This document shows positions 1 through 9,800 of a stretch of DNA of 19,035 nucleotides, piece by piece. Numbering within the stretch: position 1 is the stretch's first letter; each line of letters opens with the position of its first letter. The notes below the pieces were generated by a model that was not told the origin of the DNA, did no database searches, and saw nothing but the letters and a program-made list of their open reading frames with translations. Source of the DNA: Paludibacteraceae bacterium (GTDB taxonomy: Bacteria > Bacteroidota > Bacteroidia > Bacteroidales > Paludibacteraceae); NCBI GenBank assembly GCA_904502115.1, contig CAJGDW010000021.1:1-19035 (forward strand). The letters are read 5' to 3'. The position numbers and the translations under genes were made by a program.

Positions 1-108
1 AAAGGCATCGAAAGCCAAGGCATGATTCTTAGTGCCGAAGATGCAGACGGCCGCTTGGTGGTTATCAGTCCATCGGACCAAGTAACCCCCGGTGTTAGCG
101 TTTGCTAA
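1..108 (+). CDS. metG: Methionyl-tRNA synthetase, C-terminal end (partial)
   Basis: Only the last 35 codons are present, open at the left edge and ending in TAA at 106-108. The peptide starts KGIESQGMILSAED and continues through ISPSDQVTPG to VSVC. This resembles the end of the EMAP/Trbp111-type tRNA-binding domain found at the C terminus of bacterial methionyl-tRNA synthetases; the G-(I/M)-x-S-x-G-M-(I/V) string followed by an SP-x(n)-PG stretch is typical. The appended domain dimerises the enzyme and helps it bind tRNA. A stand-alone tRNA-binding protein (CsaA/Trbp111-like) or the end of a PheT-like protein cannot be excluded from this fragment, but MetG is the best match. The gene ends about 18 bases before a strong terminator and converges on the oad operon. 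Confidence 0.75.
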   Translation, partial: KGIESQGMILSAEDADGRLVVISPSDQVTPGVSVC

Positions 109-125
109 ATGCCATATACAAGCAT

Positions 126-157
126 AAAAAAAAAGAGCCATGCGGCTCTTTTTTTTT
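126..157. terminator. Bidirectional intrinsic terminator between metG and oadB
   Basis: Nine A, GAGCC, the loop ATGC, GGCTC and nine T form a perfect hairpin. The core is a five-pair GC-rich stem (135-139 with 144-148), extended by nine A:T pairs. The T tract serves metG on the plus strand, and the A tract becomes a U tract for oadB read from the minus strand. It lies between two convergent stop codons (108 and 183), as expected for a shared terminator. Confidence 0.9.
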
Positions 158-182
158 ATATCTCACATGTTATCACAGTATT

Positions 183-1421
183 TTATCCTAAGAACGATAT
201 AAGAATACCCGCGGCAACAGCCGAACCAATAACTCCTGCTACGTTCGACGACATACAGTAGTTTAGTACGTGGTTTTTAGGATCGTATTTTAGGGCGATA
301 TCGTTAGCCACACGCGATGCCATAGGAACAGCACTCAAACCAGTTGCACCCACCAATGGGTTGATTTTCTTTTTGCTGAATAGGTTCATCACTTTTACCA
401 ACAAGATACCACCAAAAATAGAGAAACCGAACGCCAAGAAACCACCGGCTACAATACCTAGGGTTTGGAGGTTCAAGAATGCATCTACGGTCATGGTTGC
501 ACCTACCGACAATCCTAAGAAGATGGTAGCAGCATTCATAATGCCGTTAGAAGCTGTTTCGAACAAGCGCGAGGTGTTAGCACCAATTTCTTTAATCAAG
601 TTACCAAACATCAACATACCTACTAGCGATACAGCATCGGGCACAATAATAGCCACAATGGTAGTAACAGCAATAGGGAAGATAATCTTTAAAGCACGCA
701 TGTTTTTAAACTCTGTTTTGCTAGGATAAAGTTTATCTTGCTCTTTCATGTTTATCATCAATTCCTCTTTAGAACAGGTAAGTTTTACCACCAAAGGAAT
801 GATAACAGGCACCAACGCCATGTAAGAGTAAGCAGCAATAGCAATAGGAGCTAGCAAGTGAGGAGCCAATTTAAGGGTAGTAAAGATAGCGGTTGGACCA
901 TCGGCACCACCAATAATAGCAAGCGAGCCTGCCTCTTGAAGGGTAAAGAATTGCGATGCTACCAACAATACGGCGAAAATACCAAATTGAGCACCAGCAC
1001 CAAAGATGGCTAGTTTTAGGTTACGTAGCATAGGACCAAAGTCGGTTAGCGCACCTACTCCCATAAAGATAATAGGAGGAAGCAAACCCGATTTAATCAA
1101 TGCGTAGTAAATAAGGTTCATAATGCCTAAGTCGTGTGCAATTTCGGGTAGCGACATCGCGTACACATTTTCAGCTAATACCACACCATCTTTTATAATT
1201 TTGCCATTAACGTCTGCTCCCAAAACACCCATGCCACCGCCAGGGAAGTTGGCAATAAGCACACCAAAGGCAATAGGAACCAACAACAAGGGTTCAAACT
1301 CTTTCTTAATGCCCAAATAAAGCAATAGGAAAGCCAATGCATACATGACAAGGAAATAAGGGTTATCAACAATGCTGCCGATAGCCGTCATTTCGTATAT
1401 CTTATTCAATATTTCTCCCAT
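183..1421 (-). CDS. oadB: Sodium-pumping decarboxylase, beta subunit (membrane carboxybiotin decarboxylase)
   Basis: This 412-residue polytopic inner-membrane protein belongs to the OadB/MmdB/GcdB family. The family decarboxylates carboxybiotin delivered by the alpha subunit and couples this to Na+ export. The hallmark IIGGADGPTAIF stretch is at residues 169-180; Asp174 should correspond to the essential Asp203 of Klebsiella OadB (correspondence inferred from the motif). The conserved C-terminal segment SNVAGVIGSAVAAG starts near residue 392. Hydrophobic segments run through the whole protein. A non-hydrophobic loop at about residues 67-98 separates the first helices from the LLPPIIFMGVGALTDFGP block. 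The start ATG lies five bases after the oadA stop, so the two genes are co-transcribed, and this is the last gene before the terminator. The family is certain; whether the complex uses oxaloacetate or another acid cannot be decided from this subunit. Confidence 0.95.
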   Translation of the reverse strand: MGEILNKIYEMTAIGSIVDNPYFLVMYALAFLLLYLGIKKEFEPLLLVPIAFGVLIANFPGGGMGVLGADVNGKIIKDGVVLAENVYAMSLPEIAHDLGIMNLIYYALIKSGLLPPIIFMGVGALTDFGPMLRNLKLAIFGAGAQFGIFAVLLVASQFFTLQEAGSLAIIGGADGPTAIFTTLKLAPHLLAPIAIAAYSYMALVPVIIPLVVKLTCSKEELMINMKEQDKLYPSKTEFKNMRALKIIFPIAVTTIVAIIVPDAVSLVGMLMFGNLIKEIGANTSRLFETASNGIMNAATIFLGLSVGATMTVDAFLNLQTLGIVAGGFLAFGFSIFGGILLVKVMNLFSKKKINPLVGATGLSAVPMASRVANDIALKYDPKNHVLNYCMSSNVAGVIGSAVAAGILISFLG

Positions 1422-1426
1422 ATCTC

Positions 1427-3271
1427 TTAAGCTTTAATTTTCATTAAAACATCGTCTTCCGATACAGCAGCACCTGCATTAAAGCAAATTTCGGTAATAA
1501 CACCGTCGCATTCGGCAGCAATCGCGTTAAAGGTTTTCATCGCCTCGATGTAGCAAACGGTTTGACCCGCTTTTACCACATCGCCTACTTTTACAGCAGG
1601 TTCACCTTGTGCTTTAACTAGGTAGAATTTACCTTCTAGTGGAGCGGCCAACTCTTTGCCTTCGCCAGTACCTGCAGCAATAGGAGCAGCGGCAGCATGA
1701 GCAACAGGCATAGCACCCGCTTCGCCTACGGTTACTTTGTACGATACACCGTTTACTTCTACTTGCACAGTTTGAGGAAGAGCAGCGCCACCAGCAGCAG
1801 CCTTGTCGGCTTTTTTCTTAGCTAGATCGGCTTCAAAGTCGGCTTTAGCTTGACCCGATTTGTACAAACGATATTGTTGTGGGTGCATAGCCAATTCGAA
1901 CAATTCTTCGTCGTCTTCGCCTAGTTCCCAACCGTTTTCTGCCATTTCTTTGCGGAAACCTTCCAATGCATCTGGATAAGAATCTTGTGGGTTACCAGTA
2001 AAGAATTCGCGGCCTTGTTGTTTTGCTTTTTCAATCAATTCGGGTGCAATAGGACCAGGCAAGCGACCCGATTTACCCAACAACATATCCCAAATATCGT
2101 CGGCAATCATGCTCCAACGTTCACGGCCTTTTTCCATTTGGATAACGTTCATTTGAGCCATGTTTTTAACGTATTGGCTAAATGGAGTTACCAATGGAGG
2201 ATAACCCATCTTAGGCCATACGTATGCTACCTCGTTGAACAACTTGATAAGCATTTGGTCTTGGGTCATGGCTGGTTTGCCGTTTTTAGCAAAATATTTG
2301 TTCAAGCTTTCTAGCGCGTCGTTAAGGTCGTTCATCAAACTACCCATCATACCACCAGGAAGACCAGGGCCAATCAAAAGCGAGTTCATTTGACGGTTAC
2401 GAGCAGGAATGTAGTAACCCAAGAAATCGTCCATCATGGCTTGTACTTGGGTACGAACTTCCATGTAAGCTTCCATGTCAATTTCAGGAACGTCAAAGCC
2501 AGCATCTTTCAACATAGCTTGAACCGCTAGGATGTCTGCGTGACCTGTACCCCACGAAAGTGGTTCCATACCAACGTCTACGTAATCGCAACCTGCTTTA
2601 CATACTTCCAAAATAGAAGCCATGCTAAAGCCTGGACCTGCGTGTGAGTGGTATTGAATAGGAATGGCTGGATATTTAGCTTTGATGTTTTTTACAATTT
2701 CGCCAAGCGATGCAGGACGACCAATACCTGCCATATCTTTCAAGCAGATTTCGTCAGCACCGGCTTCGATAAGTTCGAATGCCATTTTTGTATAGTATTC
2801 TACGGTGTGTAGAGGCGAGAAAGTAATACACAAGCAGCATTGCGAAATCATACCACCATCGTGAGCATATTTGATAGAAGGAATGATGTTGCGTGTATCG
2901 TTCAAACCGCAGAAAGTACGAGCAATGTCAGTACCTTGTTTTTTCTTCACTTTATAGAATAGTTGACGTACGTCTGCTGGAACAGGGTTCATACGCAAAC
3001 CGTTCAAGGCGCGGTCTAGCATGTGTGTTTGGATACCTGCTTCGTGGAAAGGTTTGGTCCACTCACGAACGGCTTTGTTAGGGTTTTCGCCATAAAGTAG
3101 GTTAACTTGTTCAAAACCACCACCGTTGGTTTCAACACGGGCAAAGCATCCCATTTTAACAATAGCAGGAGCTACTTTTACCAATTGGTCAACGCGTGGC
3201 ACGTATTTGCCAGCCGATTGCCACATATCTCTAAATAGTAGAGAAAATTTTACTTGTCTTTTCTTTGCCAT
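1427..3271 (-). CDS. oadA: Biotin-dependent decarboxylase alpha subunit (oxaloacetate decarboxylase/pyruvate carboxylase B-like)
   Basis: This 614-residue protein transfers the carboxyl group of the acid substrate to its own biotin; the beta subunit then releases CO2. Order of parts: carboxyltransferase TIM barrel (about 8-275), conserved carboxylase domain (about 290-490), an Ala/Pro-rich linker, and a biotinyl domain whose EAMKT motif places the biotinyl lysine at Lys579. The metal site of the family is intact: Asp15 in FRDMWQS, Lys178 in CLKDMAG (the carbamylated lysine in relatives), and His208/His210 in YHSHAGPG. Several flanking motifs depart from classical OadA and pyruvate carboxylase: HSHAGPG replaces the usual HxHDTxG, and RDMWQSAGK replaces RDAHQSLLA. 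This suggests a Bacteroidota-specific subfamily. No biotin carboxylase gene lies nearby, which fits a decarboxylase rather than a two-subunit pyruvate carboxylase. The gene sits 12 bases after oadG and five before oadB. Confidence 0.92.
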   Translation of the reverse strand: MAKKRQVKFSLLFRDMWQSAGKYVPRVDQLVKVAPAIVKMGCFARVETNGGGFEQVNLLYGENPNKAVREWTKPFHEAGIQTHMLDRALNGLRMNPVPADVRQLFYKVKKKQGTDIARTFCGLNDTRNIIPSIKYAHDGGMISQCCLCITFSPLHTVEYYTKMAFELIEAGADEICLKDMAGIGRPASLGEIVKNIKAKYPAIPIQYHSHAGPGFSMASILEVCKAGCDYVDVGMEPLSWGTGHADILAVQAMLKDAGFDVPEIDMEAYMEVRTQVQAMMDDFLGYYIPARNRQMNSLLIGPGLPGGMMGSLMNDLNDALESLNKYFAKNGKPAMTQDQMLIKLFNEVAYVWPKMGYPPLVTPFSQYVKNMAQMNVIQMEKGRERWSMIADDIWDMLLGKSGRLPGPIAPELIEKAKQQGREFFTGNPQDSYPDALEGFRKEMAENGWELGEDDEELFELAMHPQQYRLYKSGQAKADFEADLAKKKADKAAAGGAALPQTVQVEVNGVSYKVTVGEAGAMPVAHAAAAPIAAGTGEGKELAAPLEGKFYLVKAQGEPAVKVGDVVKAGQTVCYIEAMKTFNAIAAECDGVITEICFNAGAAVSEDDVLMKIKA

Positions 3272-3283
3272 AGCTATAAGGTT

Positions 3284-3595
3284 TTATAATTTTTCTATTT
3301 TTTGAGCCGATTGTTTGCCACCACTAAGGGTCATAATGGCTTTATTAATGGCTTCTTGAATGTTTTGATCTACTGTCTGTACTGCTTGAGCAGCTTTAGC
3401 CACAGGTTTCACTTCCTCTGGGAAGAATTTATTCACCAAAGCGATAAGCGCTTTTCCCATGCCAATGATAATCAGCAATACAACAAATACGGTTGCCATA
3501 CCAATTGCCATTAGGATTAATGCCTCGATGAATTTTTCGCCATTTGACAAATCAGCCACTGGCGCCACACTCGATAAGATTACATTAAGATTCAT
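3284..3595 (-). CDS. oadG: Sodium-pumping decarboxylase, gamma subunit
   Basis: This 103-residue protein has one membrane helix (about residues 25-47, ALILMAIGMATVFVVLLIII), followed by a charged cytoplasmic part with a Pro-containing linker and a Gln/Lys-rich tail. Size, topology and position as first gene of a gamma-alpha-beta cluster match OadG/MmdD-type subunits. These anchor the alpha subunit to the membrane beta subunit and stabilise the complex. The order oadG-oadA-oadB is that of the classical Klebsiella operon. OadG sequences are poorly conserved, so the identification rests on topology, the GMATVF segment and gene context. A likely promoter lies about 110 bases upstream. Confidence 0.88.
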   Translation of the reverse strand: MNLNVILSSVAPVADLSNGEKFIEALILMAIGMATVFVVLLIIIGMGKALIALVNKFFPEEVKPVAKAAQAVQTVDQNIQEAINKAIMTLSGGKQSAQKIEKL

Positions 3596-3706
3596 ATTGT
3601 TATTTTTTTGTTGTTTCGTTCCGACTTATCGGCTAGATTTTTTGCTTTATTTCGTTGTATATTGTATAAATATACATTTATCTTGCATAAAAATGCAAAT
3701 TTGGAA

Positions 3707-3740
3707 CAAAGTTACAAAAATTCCCTGGAAATCATGCAAT
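3707..3740 (-). promoter_or_regulatory. Probable promoter of the oadGAB operon
   Basis: Read on the minus strand, TAACTTTG (3714-3707) fits the Bacteroidota -7 element TAnnTTTG exactly. ATTG (3740-3737), an imperfect -33 TTTG, lies 22 bases upstream. Transcription would start near 3700 and give a leader of roughly 100 bases. The rest of the 245-base gap between sprA and oadG (3596-3840) is AT-rich, and I see no gene in it. Confidence 0.45.
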
Positions 3741-3840
3741 AAAAAACCACAAAAGTTAAATAACTATTCAGTATTTAAAAATTCGATTGACGCTCTTCGC
3801 GGGATTTAGAATTAGCAATGAGGATTCTAAAACTAAACTA

Positions 3841-6800
3841 CTAGCGAGTTAGCAGTACTTTAGCACTGATGCCCACCTCTGATATAGTAGTAGGATAAGA
3901 GGTTGAAACGACAGGGTTGCGCATTTGCAAATCGTAGAACAAGCTAAAGCTAATGCGCTCGCTAAACACGTAGTTTGCCAAGAATTTAAAGGTAGTCACC
4001 CAATCGCCCGCAGTAGCTTGCGATTCATTAAGTTCTATTTTGTGTACCAAGGTTTGTGTGTCCTTGATAGAGAAGTCGGCACGAAGGGTTAAGTCATTGT
4101 TTACTTGTTTGCTCGATTGACCTTGACGCATCGAGAATTTCAAATCGCTAAACTTATAGCCAATACCCACTACGTATTCGTTGTTGTGCGATTCTACCAA
4201 TTGGTTGCTCGATAAATTCAAGCCCATGTTACGACCTTTACGCCATTCTGCCTTGAACGAGAAACTGTTCTTCATGTTCACATCAATACCCACCAACGGA
4301 CTGAATTGCTCGTTAATGGTAACAGCACTAAAGGTATAACGGCTCGATGGTGTACTACCACCGGTTAATACATCTTCGATGTAACCAAAGTCGTCGCCAA
4401 AGCCCTCTACCCCCACAAAGGTTTGATCGGCATTGTACGAACCAATTTGGTATTTACAGGTATATGCGTGGGTAAGGTTAAAGCTACGGAAATTCTCTTG
4501 GAACCATGGAATACGCATCAAAGCACTGCAACTTACTTGCCAGTTAGGCAAGAACGACCAGAACGTTGGAATAGCCGATAGGGTTACATTCTCGGTAGAA
4601 CGTCCACCGTAAGCCGCCAAGAAAGCAGGCACCAATACATCGTCCGAGTTAAGCGCGAAAGGAGTAACAGGATTGTATTTGTTTTGCAAACGCGACTGAA
4701 TAGCACTTCTGTACGACAAGAATCGGTTAAACAACTCGGTTCCCGTTCCAGCAAACGCCGTACCAATGGCCACGTAACTCATCGAGAAACTACCATTAAG
4801 GGTGGTCAATTGATTTTCGCCTTTAGCACCACTTAAACGCACATCGCGGTTTTCTACCAATTGCCTATCGGCAGCCACGTTAATTTTAAAGCCAGGGAAT
4901 GGCTCTACCAAAGCGGTGGCCTTAAAGGTTTCGTTGTGGATGAATTGAACCGGATTGTAGATAGCATCGGACGTAATTAACCAATCGTTGTTCAATGCCC
5001 TATCCAACATATCCTCGCTTTGAATACCCATCACAAAGTCAAAACCTGGAGCAGTTAGGCCGTTATAGCTGGTTAAACCTAAGCAAGTAACACTTGGTTT
5101 AAAGCCTGGTAATACCGTACCATCGGTTTGTGCGTAGTTAAACGAAACGTTGCGTACCATCATCAACACACGTGCCATAACGTCCAAAGCAATGTTACCT
5201 GCTGGTTCGTCACCGCCCGTTTGCACATTTACCGCAACTTCTACATCATCCTTACCCGTAATAATAATGGTATTGGCATCTTTTACCTTGTAGCTCAACT
5301 TATACGCTTTTCCATCCAAGGTTGCCTTAACACGTGGGCGTTGGTCGTTCAAGCGGTGACGTACCTCAACGGTTTGTCCCTTTCGCAAAATAACTTGCTT
5401 ATTGAAATTACGCACCGGTTTTTTACGTTGCGATGCACGCGTCGAAGCAAATTTCTTGTTCACCTCTTTTAAATACGACGACTTGTTGTACAACGATTCA
5501 AAGTTCAATTTGCCGTCTACTTGCCACATACCTCTACTGGTAGCCGTATTGGCAATAACATCGGTTCCATTTACCCACTGATAGGTACCGTCGTACTTAA
5601 AGTTACCAGTTATCCAGTTAAAGATAGGCATTTTGTTAAATGGCACAGCCCACGATGCGGTAAAGCGTTGGTTGTAATCTTGAGGCGAACCCAACTCACG
5701 CAAACTTGCCCAAACTGTATCCTTCCACATTTCAAATTCGTCTGGATACAATTTGCTATTGATACCCCCATCGTTCTCTTCAATCAACGAACGGTTTGAG
5801 GTGGTAAGGGTTAATTTTAGGTTTTTGGTCAAATCCCAAGCAAAGTCAAAGTCGTTGTTCCACATAAAGTCGGTGGCAAACGATGGGTCGATATCGGCAT
5901 CGGGATTTTCAAAATCGCGCACCACTTGTTCGTAATAGTTACGAATAAAGTTGGTTTTGAACGATACCAATTTAGGAGCATAGTAGAATCCAAAATCGGT
6001 CAACCATTCCGCATGTTTCGATTTCTTTAAGGCATCAATTTTGGCAAAAGGTTCTACCGGAGTAGGCGACCACGAGAACTCGTACGAACCATACGCATTG
6101 CAATACTGCTCTACTTCGCGTGTGGTATTGGGGTCGCGCGATAGGGTTTCAGAGAACGAGCCGCCAATGGTAAAGTTAGAAGGATCCCAAGGACGAGGAC
6201 CTTTTGAGCTGCTCATACCCACACGAATGGTAGGCACCGACAAACTTTGGGTAATGGTCATATCTTGTGCCACGCTCAAAATAGAGTCGCGCATGGTTTT
6301 AGATGCGGTCGATTCCAAAGCATCGCTCAACAAAATATCTTTGTCCAATGGATTGTATTTGGGGTTCACAATCTCTTGCGATAGCGAATAGCGTACAGGC
6401 AAGGTTACATTGGCTTTTTCAGGGAACAATTTACCCAACTCAATGCTGGCATTCACATTGTATTGGTAGTAATCGTCTTGACGACGTTCTTGCACTTTTT
6501 GTTCTACACCACCGTATCCAATGGTTTCCAAACGACCTGCCGCATTTACCTTGATAAAGTCGGACAAGGCAATATCCAAGTTAGCACGAGCGGCCACACC
6601 CCCTTGCTCATCAAACTCGGTTAGCAACAATTCGTCAACCCAAACCTCTACCGATTTTTGGGTGCGCGCACCGTTTCTTACACCAATCATCAACACCTCA
6701 ACCTCGCCCAAGCTAGGATTACCCACAATGGTCATGCGGTTATTGGGGTTGTTGTGGTCCATGGTAGAATAAGGCGTCAAATTGGTAACCGCCGATCCGG

Positions 6801-9800
6801 AACGTGCTTTTTCTTCGTTACGTGCCTTCTTCAAATCGGTTAAGAAACGAAGTGGCAAGGTAATTTTATTCGATTCTGGCCATACCGCCTCTCTATCCGA
6901 TGTTATGTTATTGGAATACTGACCTTCGGGTGTAATGGCCAACGGTACTTCGTATTCGTAATAGTTGTTTTGGTAATCAGAACCCATTCTGATAAACAAC
7001 TTCATTTCGCCATCCTGAATATTGGTAGCATCGTCTGGCAAGGCTTCGGCATGCACAAACATTTCCAACTGGCCATACTGACGCATATCGTAACCGCCCA
7101 ATTTCTTGTACAAAGCACGTGCATCTTTGGGTGCTAGGTTATGTACCTTAATCGACATGGATTGTTCGTTTTCTTGGCGAACTTGTTGTTGACTAGGGTC
7201 AATTTCGCGGGTTACACCCGGAGGCAATACGTAGTTGACAGGGGTTTTATCGGCATTCTCTTCGATGCTTACCGACGACATTTCTATCATCGCATTGTCT
7301 TGGAAATATGCAGGCTCCAACTCTTTGGTATAGGTACGCCAATCGCCTTTTACCAACTCCATGGTAGCAAAACGCAAGTTCACATCCTCCACAAAGTCGG
7401 TTAAATACAATCGCATAAAACGAATGGATTTAAAGCTCTTAATACCACCTTTGGCTTGGTAATTAGCCGCATCGCGCAATGGAATTTTGAATTGATACCA
7501 GTTAACCGTTCCGGTAGTTCCGTCTTTTAAGGTTACAGTGGCAGTAACACGGTCGGTAATAAAGTTTTGACCCACCATCATATCGGTAGGACGCAACGAG
7601 ATACGATACTCAAAATATTTCTCGGTATCGCCCATGGTGTTATCCAAGTTTACATCCTCTACGTCGGGATTATTGGTCGATGCAGTGGTGTACGATTCCG
7701 TCTCAGATTTTGCCTGCGAGTTGCCTTCCGTACCATTGTAGTAACGATAACGATCCAATACACTTACCTCTTTGGCATCGTAATCAGAGCCTCTGTAGTG
7801 GTGGAAATTATCGCCTGCAGGGTCGTTCAGAGGCGAGAATGGATCGTTTTCCATGCGCTCCAATGCCGAAGCACTTAATTTAGAGCGCAACTTGGCTACA
7901 AAGTTTTTATAGGTTTCGTGCTCAAACTCTTCTTCGGTATGCAAACCGTTCAAACCTGTATCTTGTTTTTTACGGGCATCCGTTGCATTATCAAATGCAT
8001 ACACCACCGATTGTTTGGTAGGTGCTTTACCCCATGAGGTTTCTACAACATTATTGTCGGTGGCCTCTACCGGCATACCATTTTCGTAGAATTTACGACC
8101 GTCTTTTAGAATATCTTCGGAAATATCACCCAAGTTGATGTACAAATCACCCCCGCGCATCGAACCATCGTTGTACACAAAGGGGTCCATCATCCAAAAC
8201 TCCAAATACTCAATGTTATTGGTTTCAAAGTCGGTGGTTTCCAATTTGCGCATAATACCACCCCACTTTCCCTCGGGATGGGTTAATTTACCATCTTGAT
8301 CAAAGTTATCGGCGTACACGTTGTACGGACCACGTTCGGTAGGATGGAAAGCCAAGTCGAGCGTTTGAATGTAGCTAGACTGTCCGTACACCAATTCCCT
8401 ATTGGGGAATATTTCATTTTCCGATACTTGACGAACAAAGTGATTTGACAACTGGGTTTTGTCCTTTCTAATGTGCGATGGCGTATTCGAAGTGCTTTGG
8501 TTAAACATGTTATCGATGTAATACCACGATAACAAGGCCCTGTTTTTGCCGTATTCGATGTTATTGTTCAAGTCCGACTCAACAAAACGCGACGGCGTAC
8601 TGGCCAAACGCCAATTGGAAGCGTAACGCACATCAAAACCTACGGTAGTCGCCTCAAAGTCATCTACATACGCCTTGCCTTTTGCACCAGGTGCCGAGCC
8701 CGGAATCATGTGCGCAAATTCGGCATCGAACGCAATGGTCGATGCTTGTTTTAGGTTTAAAATAGGCAGTTTATTCAACCAATCGGTTATCGACTGGAAT
8801 TGGTTGCGATACGATGCACTTACTCCCCAAATGGTATTGGCTACAGGGTCGTCGCCATACGACACTTTTGACGTCAATGGTTTTTCAGAGAAGTGCATAA
8901 TGGTACCCCCAATGTTGAAATGCTCGTTAAAGTCGTAGCCAATGGTAGCCCCCACCAACGACTTGCGCTGCATGTTAAACATCGACTGGCTCTCTAACGA
9001 CACACTAATAGGCGTACCCAAATCAATCAAATCTTGATTCATGATGGTAACAACCCCCATCATGTAATCGACTGTATAATCGACATTTTCGGTAAGTACC
9101 ACCCCACCTGCGGTTACCTTTACCGAACCTTTGGGGATGTTCATGGCATTCAATCGGATTTCCGAACCCGACGATGCACGGTACTCACCTTCTAAGTAGT
9201 ATTTATTTTTTTCAGCAAATTCTTGTGCCGTAGTAAGCGTAGAATCGTACAGTTCTTGGAAACAATACTTATCGACCAATTCCTTCTTATTGCCCAGTTT
9301 CTTGGCTAAGTGCGAACCAAAAGGTTCTACAACCGGGAATATAATCTTACCGTTTTGTGCAATGATGGTATAGCCATCTATAAAGTCGAATCGACCATCG
9401 CCTTTGGGTCTTTCGTTGCCATGCGAATCCAAGTGGTCCAAGCCCATTACTTTTAGCAAAGGTTCTTTGGCAATAGGACCTTCGGTAAGGTAGCGCAAGT
9501 CGATACCCGTTGAATCATTTTTGTACATGATGTTAAGGGTAAACTTGTTCTCTTGCACCTGATATGCCCCTAGCGAGTAGATGTTTTTCATCATCAAATC
9601 CCAGGTAGGATGCGCTGGCGATTTATCAACCGATTTCAACATCTTAAGTGCCAAAGGTTTTGACACCTCGCTTGCCGAGTTAGACAGTTCCCCTACGGTG
9701 TACACCTTGCCTTGGTAGGTATATTGGAATGCAACTGCCAAAATTTCATCGTTGTTCAAGGCCGATTTTAACGAGATATAACCCAATTCCTTGTTCAGGG

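Noticed and set aside
126..157. A9/T9 hairpin considered as a transposon end or integration site
   Set aside because: No flanking duplication or mobile gene is present, and its place between two convergent stop codons is fully explained as a shared terminator.
3459..3809. Plus-strand open frame of 116 codons across the oadG start and the gap
   Set aside because: Most of it is antisense to oadG, and the rest has no recognisable protein features; it is a chance frame.
3806..3830. TTAGAAT/ATTCTAA inverted repeat just after the sprA stop codon, as a terminator
   Set aside because: The stem has only seven AT-rich pairs with an 11-base loop and no following T run on the minus strand, so it is too weak to call.
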